Position numbers and translations under genes: made by a program. Below the pieces are notes generated by a model. It did not search any database. It was not told the DNA's origin and worked only from the letters and a program-made list of their open reading frames with translations. A DNA stretch of 64,000 nt, taken from contig NZ_CP026923.1 in the NCBI RefSeq assembly GCF_002950575.1, positions 744,001 through 808,000 on the forward strand. Reading direction: 5' to 3'. Below are positions 26,813-35,970 of the stretch, one piece after another (the first letter of the stretch is position 1; each line of letters starts with the position of its first letter). Source of the DNA: Pontimonas salivibrio (GTDB lineage Bacteria; Actinomycetota; Actinomycetes; Actinomycetales; Microbacteriaceae).

Positions 26813-28272
26813 TGGGTTTTCTTGACTACTCACCTGCCCCCGAATCGACGGGCATCGTGTCACTGGCCGACGAATATGGCCTATTCATCAACGGCGAATT
26901 TCGCCCAGGTCGTGGGGGAGTATTCGACAGCATTTCCCCCGCCACGGAAGAAGTCCTCACCCGGTTTAGTGAAGCCAGTGAAGAAGACGTCGACTATGCA
27001 ATCGGCCAGGCCCGAGCCGCCTACGACAAGGTGTGGTCCAAAATGCCGGGCCGGGAGCGCTCAAAGTACCTTTTCCGCATTGCCCGCATCGTCCAGGAGC
27101 GCTCCCGCGAACTGGCGATCGCCGAGACAATGGACAACGGCAAGCCGATCAAGGAAACCCGGGATGTCGACATTCCCCTGGTGGCTGCCTGGTTTTTTTA
27201 TTACGCCGGTTGGGCCGACAAATTAGAAGAAGCTACAGGCTCACATCAGCCCCACGCCTGGGGGGTCGTTGGCCAGGTGATTCCGTGGAACTTTCCGCTG
27301 ATGATGCTTGCCTGGAAGGTTGCCCCCGCACTCGCTGCCGGAAACACGGTCGTATTGAAACCCGCAGAAACCACTTCGGTGACGGCCATGCTGTTTGCCG
27401 AAATCTGCCAACAAGCAGGTGTGCCCGCCGGTGTGGTCAACATTGTCACCGGAGCGGGAGCGACCGGACGTGCACTGGTGTCACACGCGGGCATTGACAA
27501 AGTGGCCTTCACCGGGTCAACCCCTGTCGGTCGGGAGATTGCCAAAACGTTGGCGGGACGCCCCACAGCACTCACCCTCGAATTGGGGGGCAAAGGGGCA
27601 AACATTGTGTTTGACGACGCCGCGATGGATGAAGCCGTCGAAGGCATCATTTCGGGAATCTTCTTCAACCAAGGCCACGTCTGCTGCGCGGGCTCCAGAC
27701 TGCTGGTGCAAGAAAATGTTCATGACGAGCTCCTCGCACGCCTCACCAGCCGCATTCAAACGCTGCGCTTAGGTGACCCGCTCGATAAAAACACGGACAT
27801 TGGGGCCATTAACTCTCGCGCCCAACTAGACACCATCAGTACTCTCACCCAAAGCGGAGTAGATGAGGGTGCAAGCATCTGGCAGTCAGACTGCGCGTTG
27901 CCCGAGCGGGGCTTCTGGTTCCCCCCGACTGTCTTCACCGACGTGTCGACCAGTCACCGGATCGCCCAAGATGAAATCTTCGGTCCCGTCCTGTCGGTTT
28001 TGACCTTCCGAACACCAGATGAAGCAGTCGCAAAAGCCAACAACACCCCGTACGGGTTGAGCGCAGGCGTCTGGACCGAAAAGGCCAGTCGAATGCTCGC
28101 CGTAGTCGATCGGTTACGCGCCGGAGTGGTGTGGTCCAACACGTTTAACAAGTTTGACCCGACCAGCCCCTTTGGCGGATACCAAGAATCTGGCTACGGC
28201 CGTGAAGGCGGGTTGCCTGGACTACTCAGCTACCTTCGTCCTCACTCCGTTCCTGCGGGAGGAAAACAATGA
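26812..28272 (+). CDS. Aldehyde dehydrogenase family protein
   Basis: A 486-residue NAD(P)-dependent dehydrogenase, complete. The Rossmann region has VGQVIPWNFPLMM, VLKPAETTS and FTGSTPVGREIAK; the general base Glu is in LELGGKGANIVF and the catalytic Cys in FNQGHVCCAGSRLLV (about residue 290). SPFGGYQESGYGREGG closes the protein. ATG 26812 overlaps the deoC stop, so a role in oxidising acetaldehyde or another product of deoxynucleoside breakdown is plausible but not proven. It overlaps the next gene by 4 nt. Confidence 0.9.
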   Translation: MGFLDYSPAPESTGIVSLADEYGLFINGEFRPGRGGVFDSISPATEEVLTRFSEASEEDVDYAIGQARAAYDKVWSKMPGRERSKYLFRIARIVQERSRELAIAETMDNGKPIKETRDVDIPLVAAWFFYYAGWADKLEEATGSHQPHAWGVVGQVIPWNFPLMMLAWKVAPALAAGNTVVLKPAETTSVTAMLFAEICQQAGVPAGVVNIVTGAGATGRALVSHAGIDKVAFTGSTPVGREIAKTLAGRPTALTLELGGKGANIVFDDAAMDEAVEGIISGIFFNQGHVCCAGSRLLVQENVHDELLARLTSRIQTLRLGDPLDKNTDIGAINSRAQLDTISTLTQSGVDEGASIWQSDCALPERGFWFPPTVFTDVSTSHRIAQDEIFGPVLSVLTFRTPDEAVAKANNTPYGLSAGVWTEKASRMLAVVDRLRAGVVWSNTFNKFDPTSPFGGYQESGYGREGGLPGLLSYLRPHSVPAGGKQ

Positions 28273-29132
28273 CCCGGCTCGACGTGAAAAAGACCTACAA
28301 GCTCTACATCGGGGGAGCTTTTCCTCGCAGCGAATCGGGCTACACCCTCCAGGTCACGACCACCAAAGGTGAGCACCTCGCCAATGTGGCCCAAGCCAGT
28401 AGGAAAGACGCCAGAGACGCCGTATCAGCGGCCAGGGGCGCACAGTCAGGTTGGGCGGGTGCGACCAGCTACAACCGAGGCCAGGTGCTCTATCGCATTG
28501 CCGAAATGTTAGAGGGCAGGCGCGAAGAGTTCATTGACGGCATCCGACACTGTGAAGGTGTCAACCAGCGCCAAGCAGCCCAACAGGTAGACCAGGCGAT
28601 TGATTCGTGGGTCTGGTACGCAGGCTGGGCGGATAAATACGCCCAACTAGTGGGGTCAGCAAACCCCGTTGCCGGACCATACTTCAACCTGTCGGTGCCA
28701 GAACCGACCGGAGTGGTGGCAGCTTTCGCGCCAGCCGAACAAAAAAACGCCAGCCTTCTCGGCCTGGTGCGCACCATCGCCCCCATCATTGTCTCCGGAA
28801 ACACTGTGGTCATCTGGGCTCACCCCAGCCAACCAATACCCGCAATGACGTTTGCCGAAGTGCTACACACCAGTGACGCACCCGGCGGAGTGGTCAATAT
28901 CTTGACCGGCCTGAGGGATTCGGCCGCGCCGTGGCTTGCCACCCACGCCGATGTGGGAGCAATGGACCTGATGGGTGCCACCGAGTTGGACTGGGCCTCA
29001 CTGGAAGCAGAAGCCAGTGCGACACTAAAGCGTGTGCTCACACCCGTCAAAAGTGTCCCCGAGGAGAGTCTTGCGCGGATCACCGCGTTTACTGAGGTGA
29101 AAACCGTCTGGCACACCAAGGCGATGGGGTAA
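28269..29132 (+). CDS. Half-length aldehyde dehydrogenase-like protein lacking the catalytic domain
   Basis: 287 residues that align with the N-terminal coenzyme-binding part of aldehyde dehydrogenases: KKTYKLYIGGAFPRSESGYT, YRIAEMLEGRRE, DSWVWYAGWADKY and EPTGVVAAFAP, then SGNTVVIWAHPSQPIPAMTFAEVL and GGVVNILTG. The protein ends after a degenerate ATELDWASLE region, before the place of the catalytic Cys, and the ELGG Glu block is missing; the usual Asn of WNFP is also lost (FAPAEQKNAS). The reading frame is intact and coupled to the full-length enzyme by ATGA, so it is more likely a conserved non-catalytic partner than a recent pseudogene. Confidence 0.8.
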   Translation: MTRLDVKKTYKLYIGGAFPRSESGYTLQVTTTKGEHLANVAQASRKDARDAVSAARGAQSGWAGATSYNRGQVLYRIAEMLEGRREEFIDGIRHCEGVNQRQAAQQVDQAIDSWVWYAGWADKYAQLVGSANPVAGPYFNLSVPEPTGVVAAFAPAEQKNASLLGLVRTIAPIIVSGNTVVIWAHPSQPIPAMTFAEVLHTSDAPGGVVNILTGLRDSAAPWLATHADVGAMDLMGATELDWASLEAEASATLKRVLTPVKSVPEESLARITAFTEVKTVWHTKAMG

Positions 29133-30038
29133 ATGCTCCAAGGAATTGTCCTTGTCGATAAACCACAAGGCCCCACAAGTCACACCGTGGTGGCCATCGC
29201 GAGGAAACGACTCGGCCTGAAAAAAGTGGGCCACGCCGGAACCCTAGACCCGATGGCCACAGGACTCTTGGTGCTCGGCGTGGGGCCGGGAACAAAGCTG
29301 TTGACCTACTGCGTCGGAATGGACAAAACCTACAAAGCCACAATCCGGTTGGGTCAAAACACCCACACCGATGACGCCGAAGGCGAGCCCATTGGTGAAC
29401 CCGCCGGCACCGATGTGCTGGATGCGCTGGATGAGCAACGCATTCGCGACGCCATGGCCAGCTTTGTCGGCGAAATTGACCAAGTCCCCTCTAGCGTGAG
29501 CGCGATCAAAGTTGACGGGCAGCGAGCGTATGACCGGGTACGCGCCGGTGAAGACGTGGAGCTCGCCTCCCGTCGGGTTACCATCAGCACACTAACTGTG
29601 GAATCAATCCGTCGTGATGGTGCCCTGTGGGATATCGATGTAGAAATTGATTGTTCGTCGGGTACCTACATTCGGGCGATTGCCCGCGATGTGGGACAGG
29701 CTCTTGCCGTAGGCGGTCACCTCACTGCTCTTCGTCGCACCCGGGTCGGACCCTTTGACGTGGCAGACGCGATCGAACCCGACGACATCGAGCCCTCAGC
29801 CCTCATTCCCCTGGGTGATGCGGCTGGCCAGGTTGCGCCAGTGTGTGCGTTGAGCACCACTCAGAGTGTGGAAATGCGACACGGTAAAAAAATCTTCCTT
29901 GACCCACCAGAAGGCTCACGACCCGGTGAACCTGTTGCCTGTGTGAGCCCAGAAGGCGAGCTTGTTGCAATGTGCCGGATTGACCACAAGGTGGCGCATA
30001 TTCTGGTGGGGTTTCCGGCCGCGGAAGGTGGGTCATGA
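29133..30038 (+). CDS. truB: tRNA pseudouridine(55) synthase
   Basis: A 301-residue enzyme that forms pseudouridine 55 in the T loop of tRNAs. Signatures are GIVLVDKPQGPTSH, VGHAGTLDPMATGLLVLGVG with the catalytic Asp in GTLDP, YKATIRLGQNTHTDDAEG, and SAIKVDGQRAYDRVRAGE. The C-terminal domain is the actinobacterial type. ATG follows immediately on the previous stop. The end overlaps the next small gene (ATGA at 30035). Confidence 0.95.
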   Translation: MLQGIVLVDKPQGPTSHTVVAIARKRLGLKKVGHAGTLDPMATGLLVLGVGPGTKLLTYCVGMDKTYKATIRLGQNTHTDDAEGEPIGEPAGTDVLDALDEQRIRDAMASFVGEIDQVPSSVSAIKVDGQRAYDRVRAGEDVELASRRVTISTLTVESIRRDGALWDIDVEIDCSSGTYIRAIARDVGQALAVGGHLTALRRTRVGPFDVADAIEPDDIEPSALIPLGDAAGQVAPVCALSTTQSVEMRHGKKIFLDPPEGSRPGEPVACVSPEGELVAMCRIDHKVAHILVGFPAAEGGS

Positions 30039-30403
30039 TCGAGTGGTTTAGCTACAGCGTTATCGCTCTGGCTCTGGTGTCCACCCTGGTGTCCGTGGGA
30101 TTTGCTATCGCCGGATCGCCCCCCAACGACTACACCCTGGGGCTCACCGCACTACTGGGGTTATCGATACTGGCCCAGGTGGTCATCACGATTTGGCTTC
30201 AGGTCGCAGGCAGTAGCCCGACGGGGGACATTGTTGAGTACTGGGCGTATCTCGCTACAGCGCTGGTGCTGGCACCCGCAGCAATCGCGTGGGGCCTCAT
30301 TGAACGCTCCCGGTGGGCCACGATCGCGCTCGCAGTGGTGGGTTTTTCGCTTGCGGTCATGATGTACCGGATGCACGAAATCTGGTTTGTTCAGGTGATG
30401 TAG
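30035..30403 (+). CDS. Small membrane protein, function unknown
   Basis: 122 residues with four hydrophobic segments (VIALALVSTLVSVGFAIAG, LGLTALLGLSILAQVVITIW, AYLATALVLAPAAIAWGLI and TIALAVVGFSLAVMMY). A central helix-breaking loop (SPTGDIVEYW) resembles that of small actinobacterial integral membrane proteins usually annotated as hypothetical. It is translationally coupled to truB and its stop directly abuts the hemW GTG. No functional residues recognised. Confidence 0.7.
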   Translation: MIEWFSYSVIALALVSTLVSVGFAIAGSPPNDYTLGLTALLGLSILAQVVITIWLQVAGSSPTGDIVEYWAYLATALVLAPAAIAWGLIERSRWATIALAVVGFSLAVMMYRMHEIWFVQVM

Positions 30404-31636
30404 GTGGCGTCGTTGCCCGAGGGCGATATTCCTCCCACTGACGGGCTCTTGCCAGAGCAAGCCCGAGAGGGAGCTGCCGCCAAAGATTTTGGGGTTTACA
30501 TTCACGTGCCTTTTTGTACCGTGCGCTGTGGTTACTGCGATTTCAACACCTACACGCCCGGGGAACTTCCTGAGGTGAGCCCGGAGGATTACCCCGAGCG
30601 GGTGTTCCAGGAGTTGGACTTTGCTGCTGGTGTACTCGATGCCTCGGGTGTGCCAAAGCGTGAAGTGCAGACCGTGTTCATCGGTGGCGGTACTCCCACT
30701 CTGTTGGCACCGTCCCGGTTGGGGCAAATGCTCAGGAGGGTGGACACACTGTGGGGAATGTCACCTCGCGCAGAGGTCACCGTGGAAGCAAACCCGGACA
30801 CGTTGGATGCTCAACGCCTTGTGGAACTCGCGGCACAAGGGGTCACTCGGGTTTCGGTCGGGGTGCAGTCATTTGTCCCCCACGTATTGTCCACACTGGA
30901 TCGAACGCACAATCCGGGCAGTGTCCCCGACGTGATCAGGGCAGCGTCAGACGCCGGGCTACAGGTGTCTTTGGATTTGATTTATGGCACACCGGGAGAG
31001 TCCTCCGCCGATTGGCAGGAGAGCCTTGATCGTGCGTTGGAGCTTGAACCCGACCACATTTCCGCCTATTCACTCATTGTGGAACCAGGGACCGCGTTGG
31101 CCAGACGCATCCGTAGGGGGGAGCTGGAAGCGATTGATGAGGACACTCAGGCGAGTTTTTATGAACAAGCCGATGAGACCTTTCGCGACGCCGGCTACGA
31201 GTGGTACGAGGTGAGCAACTGGTCACATACTTCTGAGGGGCTGTCTCGCCATAACCTCAGCTACTGGTTGGGCTCTGACTGGTGGGGTATCGGACCCGGC
31301 GCTCACTCCCACATCGGTGGGGTGCGTTGGTGGAATGTGAAACACCCACGGGCCTATGCCGATCGAGTGAAAGCTGGGCACTCGCCCGCGTTGGGGCGCG
31401 AAGTGTTGGATGAACATACTCGTTGGGTGGAAATGGTGATGCTGGGTCTTCGCACCCGACAGGGACTGGCGATTGATTCACTGACCGACCACTACCCGCC
31501 GGCTGGAGCCATTCTGCACGAGGCACTCGACGCGGGTTGGCTGCAGCCTGAAGCGTTTACTGCCGGTCGGGTAGAGCTCAGCCTGAAAGGCAGGCTGCTT
31601 GCTGATGGGTTGTCGGCGCGGCTGACAGGAGGCTAG
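30404..31636 (+). CDS. hemW: Radical SAM heme chaperone HemW
   Basis: A 410-residue radical SAM protein. The 4Fe-4S motif is CTVRCGYCDF (CxxxCxxC) preceded by VYIHVPF; then FIGGGTPTLL, EANPDTL, GVQSF and DLIYGTPGES follow, and the C-terminal HemN domain closes it. HemW proteins insert heme into respiratory enzymes; older annotation as oxygen-independent coproporphyrinogen oxidase is less likely because the extra N-terminal Cys of HemN is absent. It stands just before hrcA, the usual Gram-positive order. Its possible clients include the cytochrome bd encoded in this window (inference). Confidence 0.92.
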   Translation: MASLPEGDIPPTDGLLPEQAREGAAAKDFGVYIHVPFCTVRCGYCDFNTYTPGELPEVSPEDYPERVFQELDFAAGVLDASGVPKREVQTVFIGGGTPTLLAPSRLGQMLRRVDTLWGMSPRAEVTVEANPDTLDAQRLVELAAQGVTRVSVGVQSFVPHVLSTLDRTHNPGSVPDVIRAASDAGLQVSLDLIYGTPGESSADWQESLDRALELEPDHISAYSLIVEPGTALARRIRRGELEAIDEDTQASFYEQADETFRDAGYEWYEVSNWSHTSEGLSRHNLSYWLGSDWWGIGPGAHSHIGGVRWWNVKHPRAYADRVKAGHSPALGREVLDEHTRWVEMVMLGLRTRQGLAIDSLTDHYPPAGAILHEALDAGWLQPEAFTAGRVELSLKGRLLADGLSARLTGG

Positions 31637-31668
31637 GGCAGTTTTCAGGACCACGGTCTGCGCGCAAG

Positions 31669-31674
31669 TATCAT
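31669..31674 (+). promoter_or_regulatory. -10 box of the hrcA operon
   Basis: TATCAT ends at the first base of the CIRCE-like repeat. No good -35 was found, so the call is modest. Confidence 0.35.
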
Positions 31675-31700
31675 TAGCAGTTGAGTAGTGAGACTGCTAA
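31674..31700. promoter_or_regulatory. CIRCE-type HrcA operator, variant
   Basis: TTAGCAGTT-N9-GACTGCTAA is an inverted repeat with 8 of 9 pairs matching. The standard CIRCE is TTAGCACTC-N9-GAGTGCTAA: spacing and outer TTAGCA/TGCTAA are the same, while the C of each CAC/GTG core is swapped on both arms, so symmetry is kept. It lies 15 nt upstream of the hrcA start, where HrcA would repress its own operon until heat stress. Confidence 0.8.
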
Positions 31701-31714
31701 AGAGGAGGTGGCTA

Positions 31715-32752
31715 GTGGTTTCTGAGCGTGCTCTCAATGTCCTGCGAGTCATCGTCCAAGACTTCATCGACTCCAGCGAACCCGTCGCGTCGAAGGCGAT
31801 CGCCGAGAGGCCAGGCTTTGGTGTCTCGGCAGCGACCATCCGAAACGACATGGCGCTGCTAGAAGAAGAAGACCTCATTGCCGCACCCCACACGTCGGCC
31901 GGTCGCATTCCCACCGATAAGGGCTACCGAGTGTTTGTCGACAGCCTCACCCACCACAAACCACTGAGTGCAGCCCAACGCTCGGCCATTGAACGATTCC
32001 TTGACCAGTCGGTCGATCTGGACGATACGTTGACTCGCACTGTGCGGATGCTGTCGCAACTGACCAACCAGGTCGCCCTCATTCAGTACCCCACCTTCGG
32101 CACTGCACGCGTGCGACACGTCGAATTGTTGCCGATGGATAGCGAGCGGGTCATGGTGATTTTGATCACCGACTCTGGTCACGTCGACCAAAGTGTTGTG
32201 AACTGGACAGAAATCCCCGATGACGCCGTCGTGGGCGAGATTCGCGCCACCATTAACGAAGCGGTCATGGGGAAAAGCTTGGACGACGTCCAAATTGCCC
32301 TCCAAGGCCTACCCGCTCAGGCCAGTCCCGAACGTCGGGAAATCCTTGAACGCCTCGTTGATGGTGTGTGTCGGAACCTGGAAGCCCACCGCACGAACCG
32401 CTTGTTGGTTGCTGGCGCGGCAAATCTTGTCCGCACAGAGACCGATTTTTCTGACAGTGTTTACCCTGTTTTGGAAGCGATCGAAGAACAGGTCACTGTG
32501 TTGAAACTCTTCACCGAAATGCAAGAGGGTGGTCAAGACGTGTTGGCCAGAATCGGGCGGGAAATGTCGGCACCGCTGTCAGAAACTTCGGTTGTCGCCG
32601 GGTCCTACCATTCGGGTGAAACCGACAAGGGCGTGGTGGGTGTGTTGGGCCCTACCCGCATGGACTACCCAGGAAATATGGCGGCCGTTCACGCCGTCGC
32701 CCGATACTTGACCAGATTGCTCGATGGGCAGTCAGGAACTGGAGATAAATAG
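31715..32752 (+). CDS. hrcA: Heat-inducible transcription repressor HrcA
   Basis: A 345-residue repressor. The N-terminal winged helix has [22 protein letters not shown] and [33 protein letters not shown], the most conserved part of the family; the central and C-terminal parts are the GAF-like and insertion domains. GTG 31715 is used because AGGAGG sits 6 nt upstream; an open extension to 31688 overlaps the operator. It is transcribed with dnaJ from a CIRCE-controlled promoter, which is the usual arrangement in actinobacteria. Confidence 0.95.
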   Translation: MVSERALNVLRVIVQDFIDSSEPVASKAIAERPGFGVSAATIRNDMALLEEEDLIAAPHTSAGRIPTDKGYRVFVDSLTHHKPLSAAQRSAIERFLDQSVDLDDTLTRTVRMLSQLTNQVALIQYPTFGTARVRHVELLPMDSERVMVILITDSGHVDQSVVNWTEIPDDAVVGEIRATINEAVMGKSLDDVQIALQGLPAQASPERREILERLVDGVCRNLEAHRTNRLLVAGAANLVRTETDFSDSVYPVLEAIEEQVTVLKLFTEMQEGGQDVLARIGREMSAPLSETSVVAGSYHSGETDKGVVGVLGPTRMDYPGNMAAVHAVARYLTRLLDGQSGTGDK

Positions 32753-32753
32753 C

Positions 32754-33848
32754 GTGGCTGTTGACCACTACGAAGTCCTCGGTGTCGCCCGCGACGCCTC
32801 GTCTGACGAGATTCGAAAGGCGTATCGCAGGCTGGCGCGGGAGCTACACCCCGATGTCAATAAAGATGAAGGTGCTGAAGACCGCTTCAAGCAGGTCACC
32901 CACGCCTACGAAGTCCTCTCGGACGCCCAATCACGTCAGCGCTACGACCGCGGCGGCGACGAACAGGGTGGGTTTGGTCCCTTCGGTGACATCTTTGAAA
33001 CCTTTTTCGGTGGTGGCGGCCAAACTCGTGGCCCACGGTCCCGCACTGAACGAGGCCAAGACGCCCTCTTACGCGTCGAAGTGGACCTCACAGAGGTGAT
33101 CTTTGGGACCACCACCACTCTGGAGATTGACACCGCGGTGGTGTGTGACAGTTGTCAAGGTTCGTGCTGCGCGCCTGGCACCCAACCGCGCACCTGCGAT
33201 ATCTGTCAGGGATCCGGGCAGGTACAGCGCACCGTGCGGAGCCTGTTGGGCAACATGGTCACCCAAAGCCCGTGCGGGTCTTGCCGCGGTTTTGGCAGTG
33301 TGATTGACCAACCGTGCCCGAGCTGCGCCGGCCAAGGCCGGGTCCGCTCCAGCCAGTCGCTTGAGGTGGAGATTCCTGCCGGTATTGAAACCGGGCAGCG
33401 CATCCACATGGCGGGTGCCGGTGAAGTGGGACACGGTGGTGGGCCCGCGGGAGATCTTTACCTGGAAATCCAGGTGCGTGCACACGAAACGTTCGAACGC
33501 CACGGTGACGACCTCGTCGCCACCATCGATGTCGACCTGGTCGACGCAATCTTGGGTGCTGAGGCCACTATCGACGCACTAGATGGCCCCGTGGACATCA
33601 CTATTCGCCCGGGAGTTCAAAGTGAGGATGTATTGACCATCAAAGGCCGTGGTGTGACCAAACTGCGCGGAGCCGGTCGCGGTGACTTGAAGCTGCCCGT
33701 CCATGTGGTGACCCCCAGCAAACTGGGTGGAAAAGAAATTGACCTCGTGAAAAAGCTCCGAGAAATCAGAAAACCGCACCCGCCGACGCTGAAGGCCAAC
33801 CAGTCAGGGACATTCCAGCGTCTGCGTGAGCGATTCTTTGGCGCCTAA
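32754..33848 (+). CDS. dnaJ: Chaperone protein DnaJ
   Basis: A 364-residue type I DnaJ co-chaperone. The J domain (about 1-70) has the HPD loop at residues 32-34 in [11 protein letters not shown]; a Gly/Phe-rich linker ([16 protein letters not shown]) follows; four zinc repeats are present ([23 protein letters not shown] and CPSCAGQG), and two C-terminal beta domains. It stimulates DnaK ATP hydrolysis and holds unfolded protein. GTG 32754 starts one base after the hrcA stop region with GGAG upstream; the frame extends to 32724 inside hrcA. The first zinc repeat lacks the usual trailing Gly pattern, a minor variation. Confidence 0.94.
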   Translation: MAVDHYEVLGVARDASSDEIRKAYRRLARELHPDVNKDEGAEDRFKQVTHAYEVLSDAQSRQRYDRGGDEQGGFGPFGDIFETFFGGGGQTRGPRSRTERGQDALLRVEVDLTEVIFGTTTTLEIDTAVVCDSCQGSCCAPGTQPRTCDICQGSGQVQRTVRSLLGNMVTQSPCGSCRGFGSVIDQPCPSCAGQGRVRSSQSLEVEIPAGIETGQRIHMAGAGEVGHGGGPAGDLYLEIQVRAHETFERHGDDLVATIDVDLVDAILGAEATIDALDGPVDITIRPGVQSEDVLTIKGRGVTKLRGAGRGDLKLPVHVVTPSKLGGKEIDLVKKLREIRKPHPPTLKANQSGTFQRLRERFFGA

Positions 33849-33853
33849 ACGCT

Positions 33854-34594
33854 GTGGCGCACCTGTATTTCATTGATCCATTTCAGCGCCTCATTGCAGG
33901 CGAAAAAGTAGAACTGTCCGGTGCTGAAGCACGCCATGCGGCCAAAGCGGCCAGGCTTCGAGTGGGCGAAAAGGTTCTGATTGGTAATGGTCGGGGAGTT
34001 CTTGCCACTGCTGAAGCCACTGAGGTGAGCGCCGAATCGGTGGCTCTGGTTGTCCTGGATGTCAGCCACACGAAAGGTTGGCAACCCGAATTGTGGCTCG
34101 CACAGTCTCTCGCCAAGTCGGGTCGAGACGAACAAGCAATCGAGCAGGCCACCGAAGTGGGTGTCGATCGGATTATTCCCCTCCACGCCCAGCGCTCAGT
34201 GGTCCGCTGGGATTTGGACAAAGCCACCCGCGGTGTGGAGCGTTGGCAGAAAATTGTCACTGAGGCGAGTAAGCAGGCGCTACAGCCCCGGGTGGCCAGC
34301 GTTGAGCCGGTGTCGACCATTGAGGCGTTGATTGAACGCTCGGTCGAGTGCCAACTCATTGTGTTGGACCACCGAGCTCAGGCCACCGTGTTGGACGTGC
34401 CAATCGATGGGCTACCAGAAGCACTGCCGATTGTGGTGGCTGTCGGGCCAGAGGGCGGATGGAGTGACCAGGAATTTGATGCTTTGTCTACTGCGGGCAT
34501 TTCGCTGGCGAAACTGGGCCCGGGCGTCCTGCGCGCATCTAGTGCAGGACCGATTGCCCTGGCACTACTGCACGCCAGGCTTCGCCACTGGTAA
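33854..34594 (+). CDS. rsmE: 16S rRNA m3U1498 methyltransferase RsmE
   Basis: A 246-residue SPOUT-class methyltransferase using S-adenosylmethionine. Conserved blocks are LSGAEARHAAKAARLRVGEK in the PUA-like N-terminal domain, QSLAKSGRDEQAIEQATEVGVDRI, and the knotted C-terminal part with VAVGPEGGWSDQEF and LGPGVLRASSAGPIALALL. Start GTG 33854 is 5 nt after the dnaJ stop. Its place between dnaJ and HIT is the usual Gram-positive order. Confidence 0.94.
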   Translation: MAHLYFIDPFQRLIAGEKVELSGAEARHAAKAARLRVGEKVLIGNGRGVLATAEATEVSAESVALVVLDVSHTKGWQPELWLAQSLAKSGRDEQAIEQATEVGVDRIIPLHAQRSVVRWDLDKATRGVERWQKIVTEASKQALQPRVASVEPVSTIEALIERSVECQLIVLDHRAQATVLDVPIDGLPEALPIVVAVGPEGGWSDQEFDALSTAGISLAKLGPGVLRASSAGPIALALLHARLRHW

Positions 34595-34622
34595 TCCCTT
34601 CTCACTCTCGGGAAGGCCTTTG

Positions 34623-34628
34623 TAGACT
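34623..34628 (+). promoter_or_regulatory. -10 box of the HIT gene, leaderless
   Basis: TAGACT with 6 nt to ATG 34635. Confidence 0.5.
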
Positions 34629-34634
34629 GTGGAC

Positions 34635-34991
34635 ATGAGTGAGCAAGAGCCCAGTATCTTCAGCAAAATCGTGTCGCGGGAAATCCCGGCCGATATTGTC
34701 CTGGAAACTGAGCGAGTAATTGCTTTTCGAGACATCCAGCCTCAAGCCCCGATCCACGTCTTGGTGGTTCCCAAAACCGGCGAGTATGCCACTGTGTCTG
34801 AGCTGGCCGCGGGGGACCCCGAATTGCTCGCCCACGTAGTCGGCGTCGCACAAGACATTGCCAACGAGTTATGCGAAGGACAGTTCCGACTCGTGTTCAA
34901 CTCCGGGGAAAAGGCCGGCCAAACGGTGTTTCACGTCCACGCTCACGTTCTCGGGGGCGACTTAGCTGAGGGGTCCCTTGCCGAGCGATAA
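34635..34991 (+). CDS. HIT domain protein (Hint-like nucleotide hydrolase)
   Basis: 118 residues with SIFSKIVSREIPADIV at the start and the histidine triad HVHAHVLGG (about 101-109) near the end. Family members hydrolyse nucleoside phosphoramidates or related adenylated compounds. ATG 34635 is preferred over GTG 34629 because a -10 box sits 6 nt upstream. The proposed phoH start lies inside the last codons. Confidence 0.93.
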   Translation: MSEQEPSIFSKIVSREIPADIVLETERVIAFRDIQPQAPIHVLVVPKTGEYATVSELAAGDPELLAHVVGVAQDIANELCEGQFRLVFNSGEKAGQTVFHVHAHVLGGDLAEGSLAER

Positions 34992-35970
34992 CGCTGATTT
35001 TGTGTCCAAAGAGCCTGTCTCTTTACGGGTAGACGTCGACGACGTGTCCATGATTCGGGTCTTGGGTGTCCACGACCGAGTGCTGAAACAAGTCGAACGA
35101 GAATTCCCGGACGTCTCGGTCCACGCCCGGGGCAACCAAATCACCATCGAGGGTGAGTCCCACAAGGCCCACCAAGCGATGGAACTCATCACACAACTGG
35201 TGGACCTTGCAAAAACGGGGGTCGAGGTGGACCGGGAGCAGGTGACTCACAGTGCCCGCATTGCCCGAGAAACGAACGACGCTCCCACCGATATTTTGGC
35301 GGCACCCATTCTCGCTCGTGGGGGTCGAAGTATTAGGCCAAAAACTCTCGGCCAAAAGCGCTACGTCGACTCCATCGACTCACACACCATCGTGTTTGGA
35401 ATTGGTCCGGCGGGAACGGGAAAAACCTATCTGGCAATGGCGAAAGCCGTCGCCGCGCTGGAAAGCAAAGCGGTCGACCGGATCATTTTGACCAGGCCCG
35501 CGGTGGAAGCCGGTGAAAGGTTGGGGTTTCTCCCCGGCACACTGTCGGAAAAAATTGATCCCTACCTGCGGCCACTTTTTGATGCGCTTCAGGAAATGAT
35601 GAACCCCGAGTTGGTTCCGAAACTGCTGGCCAGCGGAACCCTCGAAGTGGCGCCCCTGGCGTACATGCGGGGTCGCACACTCAACAAGTCGTTCATCATT
35701 CTGGACGAAGCCCAAAACACCACAGCGGAGCAGATGAAAATGTTCCTCACCCGTTTGGGTTTTGATTCCCGCATGGTGATCACCGGTGACATCACCCAGG
35801 TCGATGTGCCGGGGGGACATTCTGGGCTTCGCGCGGTAGTGGACATTCTGAAAGATGTCGAGGGTGTGCACTTCCACCACCTCGGCGCCAGCGACATTGT
35901 TCGACACCAACTAGTCAGCGACATTGTGGATGCCTATGAACGCTACGACGCGGCAAAGGAGCAACGTTGA
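34978..35970 (+). CDS. PhoH family ATPase (YbeZ/PhoL-type)
   Basis: 330 residues. An N-terminal KH-like segment (RVLGVHDRVLKQVEREFPDVSVHARGN interrupted by loops) precedes a P-loop core with Walker A GPAGTGKTYLA (about 143), the block LTRPAVEAGERLGFLPGTL, and Walker B in FIILDEAQNT, followed by GDITQVD. PhoH-like ATPases work with YbeY in rRNA maturation and RNA metabolism; ybeY follows with a 4-nt overlap. The start is uncertain: TTG 34978 has GAGGGG upstream and overlaps the HIT gene by 14 nt; GTG 35002 is the alternative. Confidence 0.9.
   Translation: MPSDNADFVSKEPVSLRVDVDDVSMIRVLGVHDRVLKQVEREFPDVSVHARGNQITIEGESHKAHQAMELITQLVDLAKTGVEVDREQVTHSARIARETNDAPTDILAAPILARGGRSIRPKTLGQKRYVDSIDSHTIVFGIGPAGTGKTYLAMAKAVAALESKAVDRIILTRPAVEAGERLGFLPGTLSEKIDPYLRPLFDALQEMMNPELVPKLLASGTLEVAPLAYMRGRTLNKSFIILDEAQNTTAEQMKMFLTRLGFDSRMVITGDITQVDVPGGHSGLRAVVDILKDVEGVHFHHLGASDIVRHQLVSDIVDAYERYDAAKEQR

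Noticed and set aside
28269-29132. Calling the second aldehyde dehydrogenase a pseudogene
   Set aside because: No frameshift or premature stop inside the frame, and it is translationally coupled; half length alone is not proof of decay.
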